Below, one piece after another: positions 8,674-9,537 of a stretch of DNA of 9,537 nt. Below the pieces are notes generated by a model. The model made no database searches and had not been told where the DNA came from. It saw only the letters and a program-made list of their open reading frames with translations. Position numbers and translations under genes: made by a program. Where the stretch lies: contig JASHUW010000630.1 in NCBI GenBank assembly GCA_030039815.1, forward strand, positions 1-9,537, read 5' to 3'. This DNA comes from Alphaproteobacteria bacterium. Its GTDB lineage: Bacteria; Pseudomonadota; Alphaproteobacteria; ATCC43930; CGMCC-115725. Each line of letters starts with the position of its first letter. The stretch's first letter is position 1.

Positions 8674-9342
8674 TCAGAGCGCCGGCGCCTTGAGTGGCTT
8701 CAGATCGGGGGCTTTCTGCAATCTGGCCTCGGTCTTGGCCTGCAGCCCGTCGAAATCGATGTCCTCGACCATCTCGCGCACGACAAAACCCTCATCGGTC
8801 ACGTCGATCACCGCCAGGTCGGTGTAGATGCGTTTCACCACCCGCATCGCGGTCAGCGGGTAGCCGCATTTCTTGCGCAGGCGCGGCGTGCCGTCGCGGG
8901 TGGTGTGCTCGACCAGCACACGCACTTCCTTGGCGCCCGCCGCGAGGTCCATCGCGCCACCGACGCCCGGCGGAAATTTCGGGTCGTCGGTCGTCCAGTT
9001 GGCGAGATCGCCGTTTTCCGCGACCTCGAACGCGCCCAAGAGCGCGAGGTCGAGATGGTGGCCGCGGATCATCAGGAACGAGTCGGTGTGGTGGACGTAG
9101 CTGCCGCCTTTGAGCAGCGTCACCGGCTGCTTGCCGGCGTTGACGAGATCGAGGTCGATCTCGTTGTCGCTCGGCGCCGGGCCGACCCCGAGCACGCCGT
9201 TCTCGCTCTGCAGCACGATCTCGCGATCATCGGGCAGCACGTCGGCGACCAGCGTCGGCAGGCCGATGCCGAGATTGACATAGACCCCGTCGCCGAGGTC
9301 CTGCGCGGCGCGCCAGGCGATCTGCTTGCGGCTGAGCGGCAT
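8674..9342 (-). CDS. scoB: 3-oxoacid CoA-transferase subunit B
   Basis: This is the B subunit of a class I CoA-transferase, the kind that moves CoA from succinyl-CoA to acetoacetate or another 3-oxoacid in ketone-body or 3-oxoadipate metabolism. It has 222 residues, with NLGIGLPT at 23-30 and the catalytic glutamate E47 in SENGVLGVGP (46-55). GGSYVHH follows at 79-85, then HLDLALLGAFEVAENGDLAN at 96-115, PGVGGAMDL at 125-133 and CGYPLT at 159-164. All are typical of ScoB/PcaJ/AtoA. I chose the ATG at 9340-9342, eleven codons inside the longest frame, because the conserved N-terminus (LSRKQIAWRAA) begins there and GAGGAG and AGG sites precede it. The A subunit that normally lies directly upstream is absent from the adjoining 195 bases. 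Choice among Sco, Pca and Ato specificities is open. Confidence 0.93.
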   Translation of the reverse strand: MPLSRKQIAWRAAQDLGDGVYVNLGIGLPTLVADVLPDDREIVLQSENGVLGVGPAPSDNEIDLDLVNAGKQPVTLLKGGSYVHHTDSFLMIRGHHLDLALLGAFEVAENGDLANWTTDDPKFPPGVGGAMDLAAGAKEVRVLVEHTTRDGTPRLRKKCGYPLTAMRVVKRIYTDLAVIDVTDEGFVVREMVEDIDFDGLQAKTEARLQKAPDLKPLKAPAL

Positions 9343-9381
9343 CGTCCTACACTCCTCGGCTGAGTCCCGATCCAACGCTTG

Positions 9382-9412
9382 GCTGTTAAAACAGCAAATT
9401 TACAGCGAAATC
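9382..9412. repeat. Inverted repeat plus 11-bp phased direct repeats
   Basis: GCTGTT (9382-9387) and AACAGC (9390-9395) form a near-continuous palindrome with a 2-base centre. Overlapping it, ACAGCAAATTT (9391-9401) is followed directly by ACAGCGAAATC (9402-9412), two similar units one helical turn apart. They lie 40-70 bases upstream of the scoB start, where an operator or activator site would be. No regulator is identified and the sites are short. Confidence 0.4.
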
Positions 9413-9469
9413 ACACGTTGAAATTGCATGATTCCTCCGGTGGCACCGCTCGTACAACGGGAGCCTGGG

Positions 9470-9487
9470 CCCCGACCTTCGTCGGGG
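9470..9487. repeat. GC-rich hairpin, possible dispersed intergenic repeat
   Basis: CCCCGAC (9470-9476) and GTCGGGG (9481-9487) pair exactly around the loop CTTC, followed by TGACGC. GGGATGACG-like tails after a stem of this kind recall small intergenic palindromic elements repeated in several alphaproteobacterial genomes. Membership of such a repeat family is from memory and cannot be confirmed from one copy. It could also be the terminator of a gene beyond the right edge, though no T-tract follows. Confidence 0.45.
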
Positions 9488-9537
9488 TGACGCAAAATAC
9501 GAGATTACATTCATTTTCGCAATGCCAATATAACAAT

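Larger units (their letters stand above)
9343..9537. promoter_or_regulatory. Non-coding region upstream of scoB
   Basis: These 195 bases at the right edge contain no convincing gene in any frame and are more AT-rich than the rest of the window. They should contain the scoB promoter on the minus strand. Candidate cis elements are an inverted repeat and phased direct repeats at 9382-9412 and a GC hairpin at 9470-9487. I could not assign a clear -35/-10 pair. No trace of a CoA-transferase A subunit C-terminus is apparent. Confidence 0.6.

Noticed and set aside
8593..9363. A 256-codon open frame on the plus strand opposite scoB.
   Set aside because: It is the antisense shadow of scoB, with biased Arg/His/Asp/Val composition and no motif. 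The minus-strand protein has clear catalytic motifs.
8674..9375. A start for scoB at 9375.
   Set aside because: The extra 11 residues (MDRDSAEECRT) are not part of the family N-terminus and occupy the ribosome site of the ATG at 9342.

Overview
The window is dense, GC-rich bacterial DNA. Overlapping stop/start codons, strong G/C bias at third positions and the style of the urease proteins suggest an alphaproteobacterium. That is inference from composition and gene style; no rRNA or other marker gene is present to fix the taxon.

Positions 1-6594 hold one long minus-strand transcription unit. Read in the direction of transcription it is: a gamma-glutamyltransferase-family Ntn hydrolase (YwrD/HpxW-like), then ureD, ureA, ureB, ureC, ureE, ureF and ureG. 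It closes with a 12-bp perfect hairpin at 17-44. Nearly every junction is a 1-11 nt overlap or a very short gap; the only gap of note is 43 nt between ureD and ureA. The three structural subunits (UreA gamma, UreB beta, UreC alpha) form the nickel urease apoenzyme. UreD, UreF and UreG form the GTP-driven activation complex, and UreE delivers nickel. All catalytic and metal-binding residues I could check are present, so the urease looks functional. No urea transporter, nickel transporter or regulator lies in the window.

The unusual member is the first gene. Its stop codon overlaps the TTG start of ureD, so it appears translationally coupled to urease maturation. It has the GGT fold signature and a candidate autoprocessing threonine. 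It lacks a signal peptide, and the arginine that binds gamma-glutamyl substrates in classical GGTs seems to be missing. It resembles YwrD/HpxW-type proteins; HpxW is an oxamate amidohydrolase of purine/allantoin nitrogen salvage. A nitrogen-scavenging amidohydrolase feeding ammonia alongside urease is a plausible but untested reading.

From a 122-bp divergent intergenic region, a plus-strand pair runs the other way: a metallo-beta-lactamase-fold hydrolase (6717-7745) and a small VOC/glyoxalase-fold protein (7770-8162). The VOC gene converges on a DUF2721 membrane protein (minus, 8166-8648), and the two stop codons are 3 nt apart within one hairpin. Upstream of DUF2721 on the same strand is the B subunit of a 3-oxoacid CoA-transferase (8674-9342). 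Its usual partner, the A subunit, is not directly upstream. Instead there are 195 bp of comparatively AT-rich non-coding DNA with an inverted repeat, 11-bp phased direct repeats and a GC hairpin.
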